Source: Pseudomonas sp. BP8 (GTDB lineage: Bacteria > Pseudomonadota > Gammaproteobacteria > Pseudomonadales > Pseudomonadaceae). From it: a stretch of DNA of 64,000 nucleotides. The position numbers were made by a program, and so were the translations under genes. The notes under the pieces are model-generated. The model saw only the letters and a list, made by a program, of their open reading frames with translations. It was not told where the DNA came from and did no database searches. The DNA lies in the NCBI RefSeq assembly GCF_017875955.1, contig NZ_JAGINK010000001.1, positions 4,122,501 through 4,186,500 on the forward strand. The letters run 5' to 3'. Positions within the stretch are counted from its first letter, which is position 1. Each line of letters begins with the position of its first letter. Below are positions 1-8,305 of the stretch, in pieces.

Positions 1-939
1 CATGGCCTTGGCCACGTCGGCGCCATTGCGGATGCCGCCAGAGACAATCAGCTGCACCTTGCGGTGCATGCCCATCTCCTGCAGGGCCTGAACGGCCTGG
101 GGGATGGCCGGCAGAATGGGGATGCCGACGTGCTCGATGAACACTTCCTGGGTCGCCGCCGTGCCGCCCTGCATGCCATCGAGGACGATCACATCGGCGC
201 CAGCCTTGACCGCCAGCTTGACGTCGTAATACGGGCGGCTGGCGCCGATTTTCACGTAAATGGGTTTTTCCCAGTCGGTGATCTCGCGGATTTCGGCAAT
301 CTTGATCGCCAAGTCATCCGGGCCAGTCCAGTCCGGGTGACGGCAAGCGCTGCGCTGGTCGACGCCGATCGGCAGAGTGCGCATGCCGGCGACCCGCTCG
401 GTGACTTTCATCCCCAGCAGCATGCCGCCACCGCCCGGTTTGGCGCCCTGCCCCAGAACGATTTCGATGGCATCGGCCTTGCGCAGGTCATCCGGGTTCA
501 TCCCGTAGCGTGACGGCAGGTACTGATAGACCAGGTGCTGCGACTGGCCGCGCTCTTCCGGGGTCATGCCGCCGTCGCCGGTGGTGGTACTGGTGCCGGC
601 GATGGTCGCGCCACGGCCGAGGGCCTCCTTGGCGTTGGCCGACAACGCACCGAAGCTCATGCCGGCGATGGTCACCGGGATCTGCAGGTGGATCGGCTTC
701 TTGGCAAAGCGGCTGCCCAGCACCACGTCGGTGCCGCACTTTTCCCGGTAGCCTTCGAGCGGGTAGCGCGAAACGCTGGCGCCAAGCAGCAGCAGGTCGT
801 CGAAGTGCGGTACGCGGCGCTTGGTGCCACCGCCGCGGATGTCATAGATGCCGGTTTCGGCGGCGCGCTGGATTTCCTGGATGGTCAGGCGATCGAAGGT
901 GGCCGACTCACGCAGTACCGGTTGGGATTTATCGCTCAT
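1..939 (-). CDS. mgsC: N-methylglutamate synthase subunit C, FMN-binding glutamate-synthase domain (partial at window edge)
   Basis: The frame is open from the ATG at 939 to the left edge, giving 313 residues without a stop, so the C-terminus lies outside. The protein resembles the FMN/Fe-S central domain of glutamate synthase: it has segments such as GMSFGALSANAKEAL, a glycine-rich KPGGGGMLLG stretch, and VLDGMQGGTAATQ followed by VSGGIRNGADVAKAM, typical of the flavin phosphate-binding barrel. In the methylamine pathway this subunit makes N-methylglutamate from gamma-glutamylmethylamide or methylamine with MgsA and MgsB. It starts 15 bp after mgsB, with AGGAG upstream of the ATG. The order gmaS-mgsA-mgsB-mgsC and the mgd genes nearby favour this role over a generic glutamate synthase-like (glxD) label. 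Confidence 0.88.
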   Translation of the reverse strand, partial: MSDKSQPVLRESATFDRLTIQEIQRAAETGIYDIRGGGTKRRVPHFDDLLLLGASVSRYPLEGYREKCGTDVVLGSRFAKKPIHLQIPVTIAGMSFGALSANAKEALGRGATIAGTSTTTGDGGMTPEERGQSQHLVYQYLPSRYGMNPDDLRKADAIEIVLGQGAKPGGGGMLLGMKVTERVAGMRTLPIGVDQRSACRHPDWTGPDDLAIKIAEIREITDWEKPIYVKIGASRPYYDVKLAVKAGADVIVLDGMQGGTAATQEVFIEHVGIPILPAIPQAVQALQEMGMHRKVQLIVSGGIRNGADVAKAM

Positions 940-954
940 GGGAATGCTCCTGGA

Positions 955-1629
955 TCAGTACGCGGAGGCGTTGTCGACTTTGAAGTTGTACAGCTGGCGC
1001 GCCGAGCCATAGCGCTTGAAGGCGCTTGGGTCTTCGTCAAAGCCGGCGCGGTTGAGCAGCTCCTTGAGCTCTTCGAGGTGCTCGGCGCGCATGGCCTTCT
1101 CGATGCAGTCCGAGCCCAGCGAGCTGACGCTGCCCTTGACGTAGATGCGCACCTCGTAGAGCGAATCGCCCAAGGCATCACCGGCATCGCCGCACACCAC
1201 CAGCCGCCCGGCCTGGCCCATGAAGCAGCTCATGTGGCCGATGCTACCGCCGACCACGATGTCGACGCCCTTCATGGATATTCCGCAGCGGGCACCGGCG
1301 TCGCCTTCGATCACCAGCAGGCCGCCATGGGCGGTGGCGCCCGCAGCCTGGGAAGCGCTGCCCTTGACCCGCACCGAGCCAGACATCATGTTCTCGGCGA
1401 CGCCGACGCCGACGTTGCCGTGCACGGTGACACTGGCCTTCTGGTTCATGCCGGCGCAGTAGTAGCCGGCGTGCCCTTCGATATCCACGGACACTGCCGT
1501 GTTGATGCCCACGGCAAGGTTGTGCTTGCCGTCAGGGCGGGTCACCCGCCATTCGCGGTCTTGCACCTCGCCATGCAGGGATTGGTTGAGTACGCGCACC
1601 GAGGCGCTGGAAAGGTCGATGGTCTTCAT
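955..1629 (-). CDS. mgsB: N-methylglutamate synthase subunit B (GXGXG domain protein)
   Basis: 224 residues. The sequence is a glycine-rich beta-helix like the C-terminal GXGXG domain of glutamate synthase, with repeated short strands such as VTVHGNVGVGVAENM, GGLLVIEGDAGARCG and IVVGGSIGHMS. It is probably the structural subunit that links the amidotransferase and FMN subunits. The ATG at 1629 was chosen because GGGAGA lies just upstream and because the longer in-frame extension overlaps mgsA. It lies 28 bp after mgsA and 15 bp before mgsC in one leftward operon. The older annotation name in pseudomonads is glxC. Confidence 0.88.
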   Translation of the reverse strand: MKTIDLSSASVRVLNQSLHGEVQDREWRVTRPDGKHNLAVGINTAVSVDIEGHAGYYCAGMNQKASVTVHGNVGVGVAENMMSGSVRVKGSASQAAGATAHGGLLVIEGDAGARCGISMKGVDIVVGGSIGHMSCFMGQAGRLVVCGDAGDALGDSLYEVRIYVKGSVSSLGSDCIEKAMRAEHLEELKELLNRAGFDEDPSAFKRYGSARQLYNFKVDNASAY

Positions 1630-1657
1630 GCAGGTCTCCCGTAATTGGCTTCGGTGA

Positions 1658-2563
1658 TCAGGCGCTTTCGCGCTCCCAGACGTAGAGGGTGGCTGGCGCA
1701 GGTTCCCAGACCTTGGCCTTGTCGATGCCCGGCAGGCTGGCCAGCGCCTGGTACTCCGAGGCCATCGCGACGTAGTCGTCGGTTTCGGCAAGCACCGCCG
1801 GTTTGCAGGCGATCGGGTCGCGGATCACCGCAAAGCCATTGCGGGTGCCGATGGCGAAGGTGAAGAAACCGTCGAGGTCTTGCAGGGCGCCATCCAGCGC
1901 CTGGGCCAGGCTGTCGCCCTGCTGCAGGCGCCAGGTCAGGTAGCCTGCGGCCACTTCGGTGTCGTTGTCGGTTTCGAAGGTGATGCCCTCGCGCTTGAGT
2001 TCCTGGCGCAGGCGGAAGTGGTTGGACAGCGAGCCGTTGTGCACCAGGCAGAGGTCGGCGCCGGTGGAGAACGGGTGGCTGCCTTCCATGGTCACCGCAC
2101 TTTCGGTGGCCATGCGGGTATGGCCGATGATGTGGCTGCCTTGCATTCCGGCCAGGCCGAAGCGGCTGGAAATGTCCTGCGGCAAGCCCATGCCCTTGAG
2201 AATCTCGATGCTCTGGCCGGCGCTCATGATGCGCAGGCCTGGCGCCAGCTCGGCCAACGCTGCGCGAGCAGCGGCTTCGCTGGTGTGCAGCTTGACCACC
2301 GCGGCGCTGGCGTTCTGGAACCAGTCCAGCGAGCAGCTCAGTTGGCCTTCGAGGGCACTCATCAGCTCGGCCCAGGCATAGCCGGTGTCGCTGGCTTGCA
2401 GGGTCAGCTTGACCCAGCCGTCGGCCACTTCATCGCCGTAAATGGCAAAACCGGCGCTGTCCGGGCCACGGTCGGTCATGGCGTGCAGCATGGGTTCGAA
2501 GAGTTTGCCGAGCTGAGCTTCCAGCGCCGGGTTTTTCAGGTACAGGCCTACGATTCCACACAT
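1658..2563 (-). CDS. mgsA: N-methylglutamate synthase subunit A (class II glutamine amidotransferase)
   Basis: 301 residues beginning MCGIVGLYLK, so the Ntn-type nucleophile Cys2 is present after removal of Met1. Other class II amidotransferase motifs are HTRMATESAVT, VHNGSLSNH and DNDTEVAAGYL. It corresponds to the N-terminal domain of glutamate synthase and would release the methylamine or ammonia group from a gamma-glutamyl amide for transfer in the MgsABC complex. TGAGGT precedes the start. It is followed closely by mgsB, and is separated from gmaS by 128 bp that hold an inverted repeat. Confidence 0.88.
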   Translation of the reverse strand: MCGIVGLYLKNPALEAQLGKLFEPMLHAMTDRGPDSAGFAIYGDEVADGWVKLTLQASDTGYAWAELMSALEGQLSCSLDWFQNASAAVVKLHTSEAAARAALAELAPGLRIMSAGQSIEILKGMGLPQDISSRFGLAGMQGSHIIGHTRMATESAVTMEGSHPFSTGADLCLVHNGSLSNHFRLRQELKREGITFETDNDTEVAAGYLTWRLQQGDSLAQALDGALQDLDGFFTFAIGTRNGFAVIRDPIACKPAVLAETDDYVAMASEYQALASLPGIDKAKVWEPAPATLYVWERESA

Positions 2564-2603
2564 AAAAAGAACCTCACTTCATTCGGCAGCTGACGCCAAG
2601 CGA

Positions 2604-2679
2604 CAAGCTGCAAGTTGTCCGGGGTGAACGGGGAATGGCTGTGCGCCGCGAACTGCCTGGTCTTGCGGCTTGCAGCTTG
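2604..2679. repeat. inverted repeat between gmaS and mgsA
   Basis: Perfect 11-bp arms CAAGCTGCAAG (2604-2614) and CTTGCAGCTTG (2669-2679) are separated by 54 bp in the gap between gmaS and mgsA. It could form a long hairpin in the operon transcript that uncouples gmaS from mgsABC, or it may be a dispersed Pseudomonas palindrome. No poly-U tract follows, so a terminator is not clear. Confidence 0.5.
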
Positions 2680-2691
2680 AAAACGCGTGGC

Positions 2692-4026
2692 TTAAAAGAA
2701 TTCGGTGTAGCGCTGGATCTCCCAGTCGGAGACGTGGCGGCTGTACTCCACCCACTCCATGCGCTTGAGCTTGATGAACTCATCGACGATCTCGGCGCCG
2801 AGTACCTCGCGGAACAGCGGGTCGGCCTCAAGGGCATCGGCAGCCTCTTTGAGCGACTGCGGCAAGGTGGCGATGCCACGGGCGGCGATGTCTTCCAGGC
2901 TCAGGTTGTAGAGGTTCTCGTTGCACATCGGGCCCGGGTCGAGCTGGCGGTCGATGCCATCGAGGCCGGCGGCAATGATCGCGGCCGTCACCAGGTAGGG
3001 ATTGCAGCCCGCGTCCGGCAGGCGGAACTCCAGGCGTCCATAGGGAATGCGCACCATCGCCGAGCGATTGTTGGCGCCCCAGGCGACAAAGGCCGGTGCC
3101 CAGGTCGAGCCGGACAGCGAGCGGCCGACCACCAGCCGCTTGTAGGAGTTGACCGTCGGCGCGGCCAGCGCACACAGCGCCGGGCCGTGGGCGAGCAAGC
3201 CGGCGGCAAAGTGATAGGCCAGCTTCGACAGGCCCATGCCGCTGCTATCGCTGGCGTCGTGAAAGAGGTTCTTGTTGGTTGCACTGGCCAGCGACAGGTG
3301 AAAGTGCATGCCGTTGCCGGCGCGCTTGGGGTCAGGCTTGGGCATGAACGAACAGATCATCCCCAGGTCGTTGGCGATCTCGCCGGCGGCCATGCGGAAG
3401 AAGGTAAAGCGGTCAGCCGACTCGAGTGCGTCGCTGTAGGTGTAGTTGATCTCGAACTGGCCGTTGGCGTCCTCGTGATCGATCTGATAGATATCAAAGC
3501 CCACCGGCTGCAGCGCCTCGGTCAGCCGCTCGAGGAACAGCCGCGAGCGCGACAGGCCCTTGTAGTCGTAGCAGGGCTTGTCGAGGTTGTCGGAGGCATC
3601 GACCAATTGCAGCTTGCCGCCTTCATCTCGGCGAAACAGGCTGAACTCGGGCTCAAGGCCAGTGTTCAGGGTCCAGCCCTTGTCGGCCAGGCGCTGCACT
3701 TGTTGCTGCAGCACATGGCGGCTGTCGTAGGCCCAGGGTTGGCCGTTGACATGGCCCACGCAAACTACCCGGCCATAGCCCGGCTGCCACGGCACCGGGA
3801 TCAGCGTCGACAGATCACCACGGGCCATGAAGTCTGGGCCATGCGGCTCCATGCCCATGCCGCAGATGGCGAAGCCGGCGAAACCGGCACCCTCCTCGGC
3901 CACCGCCTTGAGGCCGGTGACCGGCACCGACTTGGTTTTCGCTGCCCCATGGATATCGACAAACTGCGCCAGCACGTACTTGATGCCGTGCTGGTCGAGA
4001 AGGCGCTGGGTTTCTGCTGGCAACAT
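2692..4026 (-). CDS. gmaS: gamma-glutamylmethylamide synthetase / glutamine synthetase-like
   Basis: 444 residues, the usual length for the GlnT/GmaS branch of the glutamine synthetase family. Visible glutamine-synthetase signatures are the EPEFSLF segment (metal-binding Glu), QIDHEDANGQFEINYTYSD, NGMHFHLSL (catalytic-site His), and VVGRSLSGSTWAP followed by NRSAMVRIPYGRLEFRLPD. In this context it is expected to ligate methylamine to glutamate using ATP, the entry step of the N-methylglutamate pathway. It leads a leftward operon with mgsABC and is divergent from an XRE-cupin regulator. Without the neighbours it could only be called a type III glutamine synthetase-like enzyme; substrate choice is inferred. 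Confidence 0.85.
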   Translation of the reverse strand: MLPAETQRLLDQHGIKYVLAQFVDIHGAAKTKSVPVTGLKAVAEEGAGFAGFAICGMGMEPHGPDFMARGDLSTLIPVPWQPGYGRVVCVGHVNGQPWAYDSRHVLQQQVQRLADKGWTLNTGLEPEFSLFRRDEGGKLQLVDASDNLDKPCYDYKGLSRSRLFLERLTEALQPVGFDIYQIDHEDANGQFEINYTYSDALESADRFTFFRMAAGEIANDLGMICSFMPKPDPKRAGNGMHFHLSLASATNKNLFHDASDSSGMGLSKLAYHFAAGLLAHGPALCALAAPTVNSYKRLVVGRSLSGSTWAPAFVAWGANNRSAMVRIPYGRLEFRLPDAGCNPYLVTAAIIAAGLDGIDRQLDPGPMCNENLYNLSLEDIAARGIATLPQSLKEAADALEADPLFREVLGAEIVDEFIKLKRMEWVEYSRHVSDWEIQRYTEFF

Positions 4027-4084
4027 GGATGATCACTCCTGGTAAAGGGGCCTGGCATGGTTGAACCTGCAAGTAATTCCACAC

Positions 4085-4210
4085 GGGAAACTTACTTTCA
4101 TCACAGGAATGCAACTGCCTTGCCAACTTTGCCCACGGACTGCTCAAGCGCTGAAAATGGCGTTTACTTCTGTATATATGGGAAACTTGCTTTCACGTGA
4201 GGAAAGTAAG
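4085..4210. promoter_or_regulatory. candidate operators between gmaS and the XRE-cupin regulator
   Basis: The 259-bp divergent gap holds a 16-bp direct repeat, GGGAAACTTRCTTTCA, at 4085-4100 and 4180-4195, 95 bp apart. The second copy continues into an inverted repeat: CTTGCTTTC (4186-4194) and GAAAGTAAG (4202-4210) match at 8 of 9 positions. These are plausible binding sites for the adjacent regulator. The motif itself is seen directly; the binding protein is inferred. Confidence 0.55.
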
Positions 4211-4285
4211 CGGCCAGCGAAGTCGCCTACGCACTTTCTCAGTGCGAAATATTTATTCTTGAACTGAAACCGTGCAGGAGCTTTG

Positions 4286-4879
4286 ATGTCGACCGAAACC
4301 GAACCGCGTCTTCGCCTGGAGCAGTACCTGGGCTTGCAGATCAAGCGCCAGCGTCAGGCCCAGGCCTTGAAGCTGGCAGATGTGGCGCGTATCGCCGGGA
4401 TCAGCCAGGGCATGCTGAGCAAGATCGAGAACGCGCAGGTGTCGACCAGCCTGGATACCCTGAGTCGGCTGTGTGATGTGCTGGGGATGCCGATGTCCAA
4501 GCTGTTCGCCCAGTATGACCAGCCGGATGGCAACGCCTTGTTGGTCAAGGCGGGCGACGGGCTTGAAGTGGTCAGGCGCGGGACCGAGAAGGGCCACACC
4601 TATCATTTGCTCAATCATGCCCGGGGGCCGAAGAAGCACTTCGAGGCGTACATGGTGAGCATGGACGACGCCAGCGAGGAGTTTCCGACCTTCTCTCATC
4701 CGGGGACGGAGTTCTTGCACTTGCTCGAGGGTGAGCTGGTGTACCGGCACGGCAATCAGCTGTACCGGATGCAGGCCGGCGACAGCCTGACCTTTGACGG
4801 CGATACGCCGCATGGGCCTGAAGAGCTGGTGCAGGTACCGATCCGGTTGCTGTCGATCATGAACTACGGTAACGATTGA
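4286..4879 (+). CDS. XRE-family transcriptional regulator with cupin sensor domain
   Basis: 197 residues. An N-terminal helix-turn-helix (about residues 15-70, with LADVARIAGISQGMLSKIEN) is followed by a C-terminal cupin (about 130-182, with HPGTEFLHLLEGELVYRHG and GDTPHGP). Members of this architecture often control amine and amino-acid catabolic genes and bind a small ligand in the cupin. The ATG at 4286 follows CAGGAG by 5 bp; a TTG three bases earlier is possible but less likely. It sits between the divergent gmaS-mgs operon and the co-directional purU-folD-mgd operon, so it is the best candidate local regulator of both. Confidence 0.85.
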   Translation: MSTETEPRLRLEQYLGLQIKRQRQAQALKLADVARIAGISQGMLSKIENAQVSTSLDTLSRLCDVLGMPMSKLFAQYDQPDGNALLVKAGDGLEVVRRGTEKGHTYHLLNHARGPKKHFEAYMVSMDDASEEFPTFSHPGTEFLHLLEGELVYRHGNQLYRMQAGDSLTFDGDTPHGPEELVQVPIRLLSIMNYGND

Positions 4880-4898
4880 GATTGCCCTGCAAGCCGTG

Positions 4899-4988
4899 CC
4901 GGCCTCGTCGCGGGACAAGCCCGCTCCTACAGTTTTCTTCAACGCCTCGGACCCTGTAGGAGCGGGCTTGCCCCGCGAAGAGGCAGCC
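4899..4988. repeat. inverted REP pair (family 1)
   Basis: A REP in minus orientation (4899-4931) faces one in plus orientation (4953-4988); both carry the GTAGGAGCGGGCTTG core. The remaining sequence up to the purU repeats shows no gene. Confidence 0.9.
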
Positions 4989-5122
4989 ATTACCAACACA
5001 AATGTCTGGATTGCAGGCCATTTTCCTCCGCAAAAATTGTAGAAGCGTCCTTGTGTCCCGAAAGGGCTGCAGAGCAGTTCCGGCGCACTCAAGCCCGTCA
5101 TAACCGAAAACTGCTCCCACCG

Positions 5123-5222
5123 AAAAATTTCCTACCAAGATAAAAAATTTCCCACAAGGTATAGACCTTGCCCTCCACTTCGCCTATAAATCCGCAAAAG
5201 GAAATTTATATTCCTACCAAGA
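5123..5222. promoter_or_regulatory. phased direct repeats and palindrome upstream of purU
   Basis: AAAAATTTCCTACCAAG (5123-5139) and AAAAATTTCCCACAAGG (5143-5159) start exactly 20 bp apart, about two helical turns. A third TTCCTACCAAGA copy lies at 5211-5222, 74 bp before the purU ATG. A palindrome, CAAGGT-ATAG-ACCTTG, follows at 5155-5170. This AT-rich block differs sharply from its surroundings and looks like an activator or repressor array controlling purU-folD-mgdABCD. Confidence 0.55.
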
Positions 5223-5295
5223 AATAAAACTGATTCCGATATCGCCCTTTCGCCCTTGTGCCCGACCTGCCCCATTCCACCACGAGGACCCGACC

Positions 5296-6162
5296 ATGCA
5301 CCCCGCTCCCGACCATTTCATCCTGCGCATCAGTTGCCCGGCCGTGTCCGGCATCGTTGCGGCAGTGACCACCTACCTGGCCGAGCAAGGTTGCTACATC
5401 AGCGAAATGGCGCAGTTCGACGACGAAGACAACGGCCGCTTCTTCATGCGCGCCGTGTTCCGCTACAACGTCGGCATCAGCGGCGACACCCCCCAGCTCG
5501 AAGCCGGCTTTGACGATGTAGCGCAACGCTTCGCCATGGACTGGAGCCTGCACAGCAGCGCACGGCCGCTGCGGGTCCTGCTGATGGTGAGCAAGTTCGA
5601 CCACTGCCTGGCCGACTTGCTCTACCGCCATGCAAAAGGCGAGCTGGACATGCAGATCACCGCGATCGTCTCCAACCACCTCGACCTGCGGGGCATGGCC
5701 GAGCGCCAAGGCATCCGCTTCATCTACCTGCCAGTGAGCAAAGAGACCAAGGCCGAGCAGGAAGCCGCGCTGATGCGCATCGTCGAAGACAGCGCCACCG
5801 AGCTGGTCGTGCTGGCGCGCTACATGCAGATCCTCTCTGATGACCTGTGCAGGCAGCTGTCGGGCCGAGCCATCAACATCCACCACTCGTTCCTGCCCGG
5901 TTTCAAAGGCGCCAAGCCCTACCATCAGGCCTACCAGCGCGGGGTCAAACTGATCGGCGCCACCGCGCACTACGTCACCAGTGACCTCGACGAAGGGCCG
6001 ATCATCGAGCAGGAAGTGCAGCGTGTCGACCACGCCTACAACCCCGAAGACCTCGTGGCGATCGGCCGTGATACCGAGACCATCGCCCTCTCTCGCGCCG
6101 TCAAATACCACCTCGAACACCGGGTGTTCCTCAACCACGACCGCACGGTGATCTTCAAATGA
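5296..6162 (+). CDS. purU: formyltetrahydrofolate deformylase
   Basis: 288 residues. An N-terminal ACT domain (about 8-80) is followed by a formyltransferase-fold hydrolase domain with the INIHHSFLPGFKGAKPYHQAY active-site region (quoted in part: NIHHSFLPGF) and the conserved ATAHYV and DLDEGPII stretches. It hydrolyses 10-formyl-THF to formate and THF. GAGGA precedes the ATG. The stop codon overlaps the folD start (ATGA). Here, in front of folD and the mgd genes, it most likely completes oxidation of the methylamine-derived C1 unit and recycles THF. Confidence 0.93.
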   Translation: MHPAPDHFILRISCPAVSGIVAAVTTYLAEQGCYISEMAQFDDEDNGRFFMRAVFRYNVGISGDTPQLEAGFDDVAQRFAMDWSLHSSARPLRVLLMVSKFDHCLADLLYRHAKGELDMQITAIVSNHLDLRGMAERQGIRFIYLPVSKETKAEQEAALMRIVEDSATELVVLARYMQILSDDLCRQLSGRAINIHHSFLPGFKGAKPYHQAYQRGVKLIGATAHYVTSDLDEGPIIEQEVQRVDHAYNPEDLVAIGRDTETIALSRAVKYHLEHRVFLNHDRTVIFK

Positions 6163-7070
6163 ACGCCTTCCCCAGCCTCAAACTGATCGACGGCAAGGCC
6201 ACCGCGGCGCGGGTGCTGGCCGAGGTCCGGGAACAGGTCGACAGCCTGCGCCGCGGCGGCATGCAGCCGGCCCTGGCCGTGGTGCTGGTGGGCCAGGATG
6301 CGGCCAGCCAAGTGTACGTGCGCAACAAGGTGCTGCGCGCCGAAGAGGTCGGCATCCGCTCACTCGAACAGCGCCTGCCCAGCGACACCGAGCAAGCCGA
6401 CCTGCTCGGCGTGATCGAACAGCTCAACCGCGACCCGGCCATCAACGGCATCCTCGTGCAGCTGCCACTGCCGGGGCACATCGACGAGCACCAGGTGCTG
6501 CAGGCCATCAGCCCGCTGAAGGACGTCGACGGCTTTCACAGTGCCAACGTCGGCGGCCTGGCCCAAGGCCGCGACGTGCTCACCCCGTGCACCCCGAGCG
6601 GCTGCATGCGCCTGCTGCGCGATGCCTGTGGCGAGCTGCGCGGCAAGCACGCGGTGGTCATAGGACGCTCGAACATCGTCGGTAAACCGATGGCGGCGCT
6701 GCTGTTGCAGGCCGACTGCACGGTGACCGTGGTGCACTCGCGCAGCCACGACCTGCCGGCCCTGTGCCGCCAGGCCGACATCCTCGTCAGCGCGGTGGGC
6801 AAGCCGCGCCTGATCGGTGCCGACTGGCTCAAGCCCGGTGTGGTGGTGATCGACGTGGGCATCAACCGCATCGAGGAAGATGGCCGCAGCCGGCTGGTCG
6901 GCGATGTCGATTTCACTGCCGCCCTGCCCCTGGCCGCGGCCATCACGCCGGTGCCGGGTGGTGTCGGGCCGATGACCATCGCCTACCTGATGAAAAACAC
7001 TTTGCTGGCCCTCGACCTGCAGCAGCAGGCCGCCCAACGGGAGCGCACCGCATGCCATTCGCCCTGCTGA
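6159..7070 (+). CDS. folD: methylenetetrahydrofolate dehydrogenase / cyclohydrolase
   Basis: 303 residues. FolD signatures are visible: SQVYVRNK with Tyr53 and catalytic Lys57, GILVQLPLP, the NADP-binding GRSNIVGKPMAALL, and the C-terminal TPVPGGVGPMT. It oxidises 5,10-methylene-THF to 5,10-methenyl-THF and hydrolyses this to 10-formyl-THF. It overlaps purU by 4 bp and the mgdA start by 19 bp, so translation is probably coupled. It is likely a pathway-dedicated paralogue of the housekeeping folD, converting the methylene-THF made by MgdABCD into the substrate of PurU. Confidence 0.93.
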   Translation: MNAFPSLKLIDGKATAARVLAEVREQVDSLRRGGMQPALAVVLVGQDAASQVYVRNKVLRAEEVGIRSLEQRLPSDTEQADLLGVIEQLNRDPAINGILVQLPLPGHIDEHQVLQAISPLKDVDGFHSANVGGLAQGRDVLTPCTPSGCMRLLRDACGELRGKHAVVIGRSNIVGKPMAALLLQADCTVTVVHSRSHDLPALCRQADILVSAVGKPRLIGADWLKPGVVVIDVGINRIEEDGRSRLVGDVDFTAALPLAAAITPVPGGVGPMTIAYLMKNTLLALDLQQQAAQRERTACHSPC

Positions 7071-8293
7071 AACATGGCCTGAGCGCCGACTACCCGGTAG
7101 AGGTCGACCTGCCACCGCCCTGCGAACTCAAGCCGCGCTACGACGTGGTGATCATCGGCGGCGGCGGCCACGGCGTGGCCATCGCCTATTACCTGGCCAA
7201 GTACCACGGCATTACCAACGTCGCAGTGCTGGAAAAAGCCTACCTGGGCGGTGGCAATACCGCGCGCAACACCGCCGTGATCCGCTCCAACTACCTCACC
7301 AGTGAAGGCGTGCGTTTCTATGCCGAATCGGTGCGGATGTTCCAGAACCTGTCCAACGAATTCGACTTCAACATCATGTATTCCGAGCGGGGCCAGCTGA
7401 CCTTGGCCCACACCGACGCCACCGTGCGTGCCTTCCGTCAGCGCGCCGAGGTCAACAAGCACTTCGGCGGGCGCACCGAGATGATCGACCGCCAGCAGAT
7501 CCGTGAGCTGGTGCCCAGCCTGAACCTCGACCCCGGTCATTTGCCGGTCATTGCCGGGCTGTGGCATATCGACGGCGCCACCGCGCGCCACGATGCCGTG
7601 GCCTGGGGTTACGCCAAGCAGGCGGCCAAGCGCGGTGTGGAAATTCACCAGCTGACCGAAGTGCAAGACCTGGTGATCCGCAGCGGGCGCATCGAAGCGG
7701 TCAAGACCAACCGCGGCACCGTGCAGTGCGGCTGCGTGGTGCAGGCCGTGGCCGGCGCCAGTTCACTGTTGATGGCCAAGGCCGGCATCCGCGCACCGAT
7801 CCACACCTACCCGCTGCAAGCGATGGTGACCCAGCCGTTCAAGCCATTCCTCGATCCGCTGGTCAGTTCCTCGGCACTGCACTGCTACGTGCAGCAGACC
7901 AGCCGCGGCGAGATCGTCTTTGGCGGTGGTTCCGACCCTTACCCGCTGTACAACACCCGCTCGACCCTGGACCTCAAGGAAAGTCTGCTCGCCCATGCCA
8001 TTGAGATGTTCCCGTTCATGGCCAATGCCAAGCTGATGCGCCAGTGGGCCGGGATGACCGACATGACCCCGGACTACAGCCCGATCATGGGCCTGTCGCC
8101 GGTCGACAATTACTACCTCGACGCCGGTTGGGGCACCTGGGGCTTCAAGGCCACGCCGATCTGCGGCAAGACCATGGCCGAGCTGGTTGCCAGCGGCGGC
8201 AAGGTGCCCGCGCTGATCGCGCCATTCGCCCTGGAGCGTTTCAGCCGCTTCCAGCAGGTCAACGAAATGGGCGCCACGGCGGCCAGCCACTAA
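7052..8293 (+). CDS. mgdA: N-methylglutamate dehydrogenase subunit A (sarcosine oxidase beta-like)
   Basis: 413 residues from the ATG at 7052, whose N-terminus MPFALLKHGLSADYPVE leads into the FAD-binding VVIIGGGGHGVAIAYYL (about 32-48). ATARHDAVAW contains His180, at the place where heterotetrameric sarcosine oxidases attach FMN covalently. The family is sarcosine oxidase beta, and the gene order beta-delta-alpha-gamma matches both soxBDAG and mgdABCD. The companion gmaS and mgsABC genes favour N-methylglutamate as substrate. A longer open frame runs upstream within folD but lacks a plausible start. Confidence 0.86.
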   Translation: MPFALLKHGLSADYPVEVDLPPPCELKPRYDVVIIGGGGHGVAIAYYLAKYHGITNVAVLEKAYLGGGNTARNTAVIRSNYLTSEGVRFYAESVRMFQNLSNEFDFNIMYSERGQLTLAHTDATVRAFRQRAEVNKHFGGRTEMIDRQQIRELVPSLNLDPGHLPVIAGLWHIDGATARHDAVAWGYAKQAAKRGVEIHQLTEVQDLVIRSGRIEAVKTNRGTVQCGCVVQAVAGASSLLMAKAGIRAPIHTYPLQAMVTQPFKPFLDPLVSSSALHCYVQQTSRGEIVFGGGSDPYPLYNTRSTLDLKESLLAHAIEMFPFMANAKLMRQWAGMTDMTPDYSPIMGLSPVDNYYLDAGWGTWGFKATPICGKTMAELVASGGKVPALIAPFALERFSRFQQVNEMGATAASH

Positions 8294-8305
8294 GAGGAAC
8301 GCGCA

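Noticed and set aside
2635..4032. 465-codon frame opposite gmaS
   Set aside because: Antisense shadow of a clear glutamine-synthetase-family gene in high-GC DNA.
5155..5170. Palindrome CAAGGT-ATAG-ACCTTG as a sixth GntR-like operator
   Set aside because: It contains GGTATA but lacks the GGTATACC centre and flanks shared by the five sites; kept only as part of the purU upstream array.
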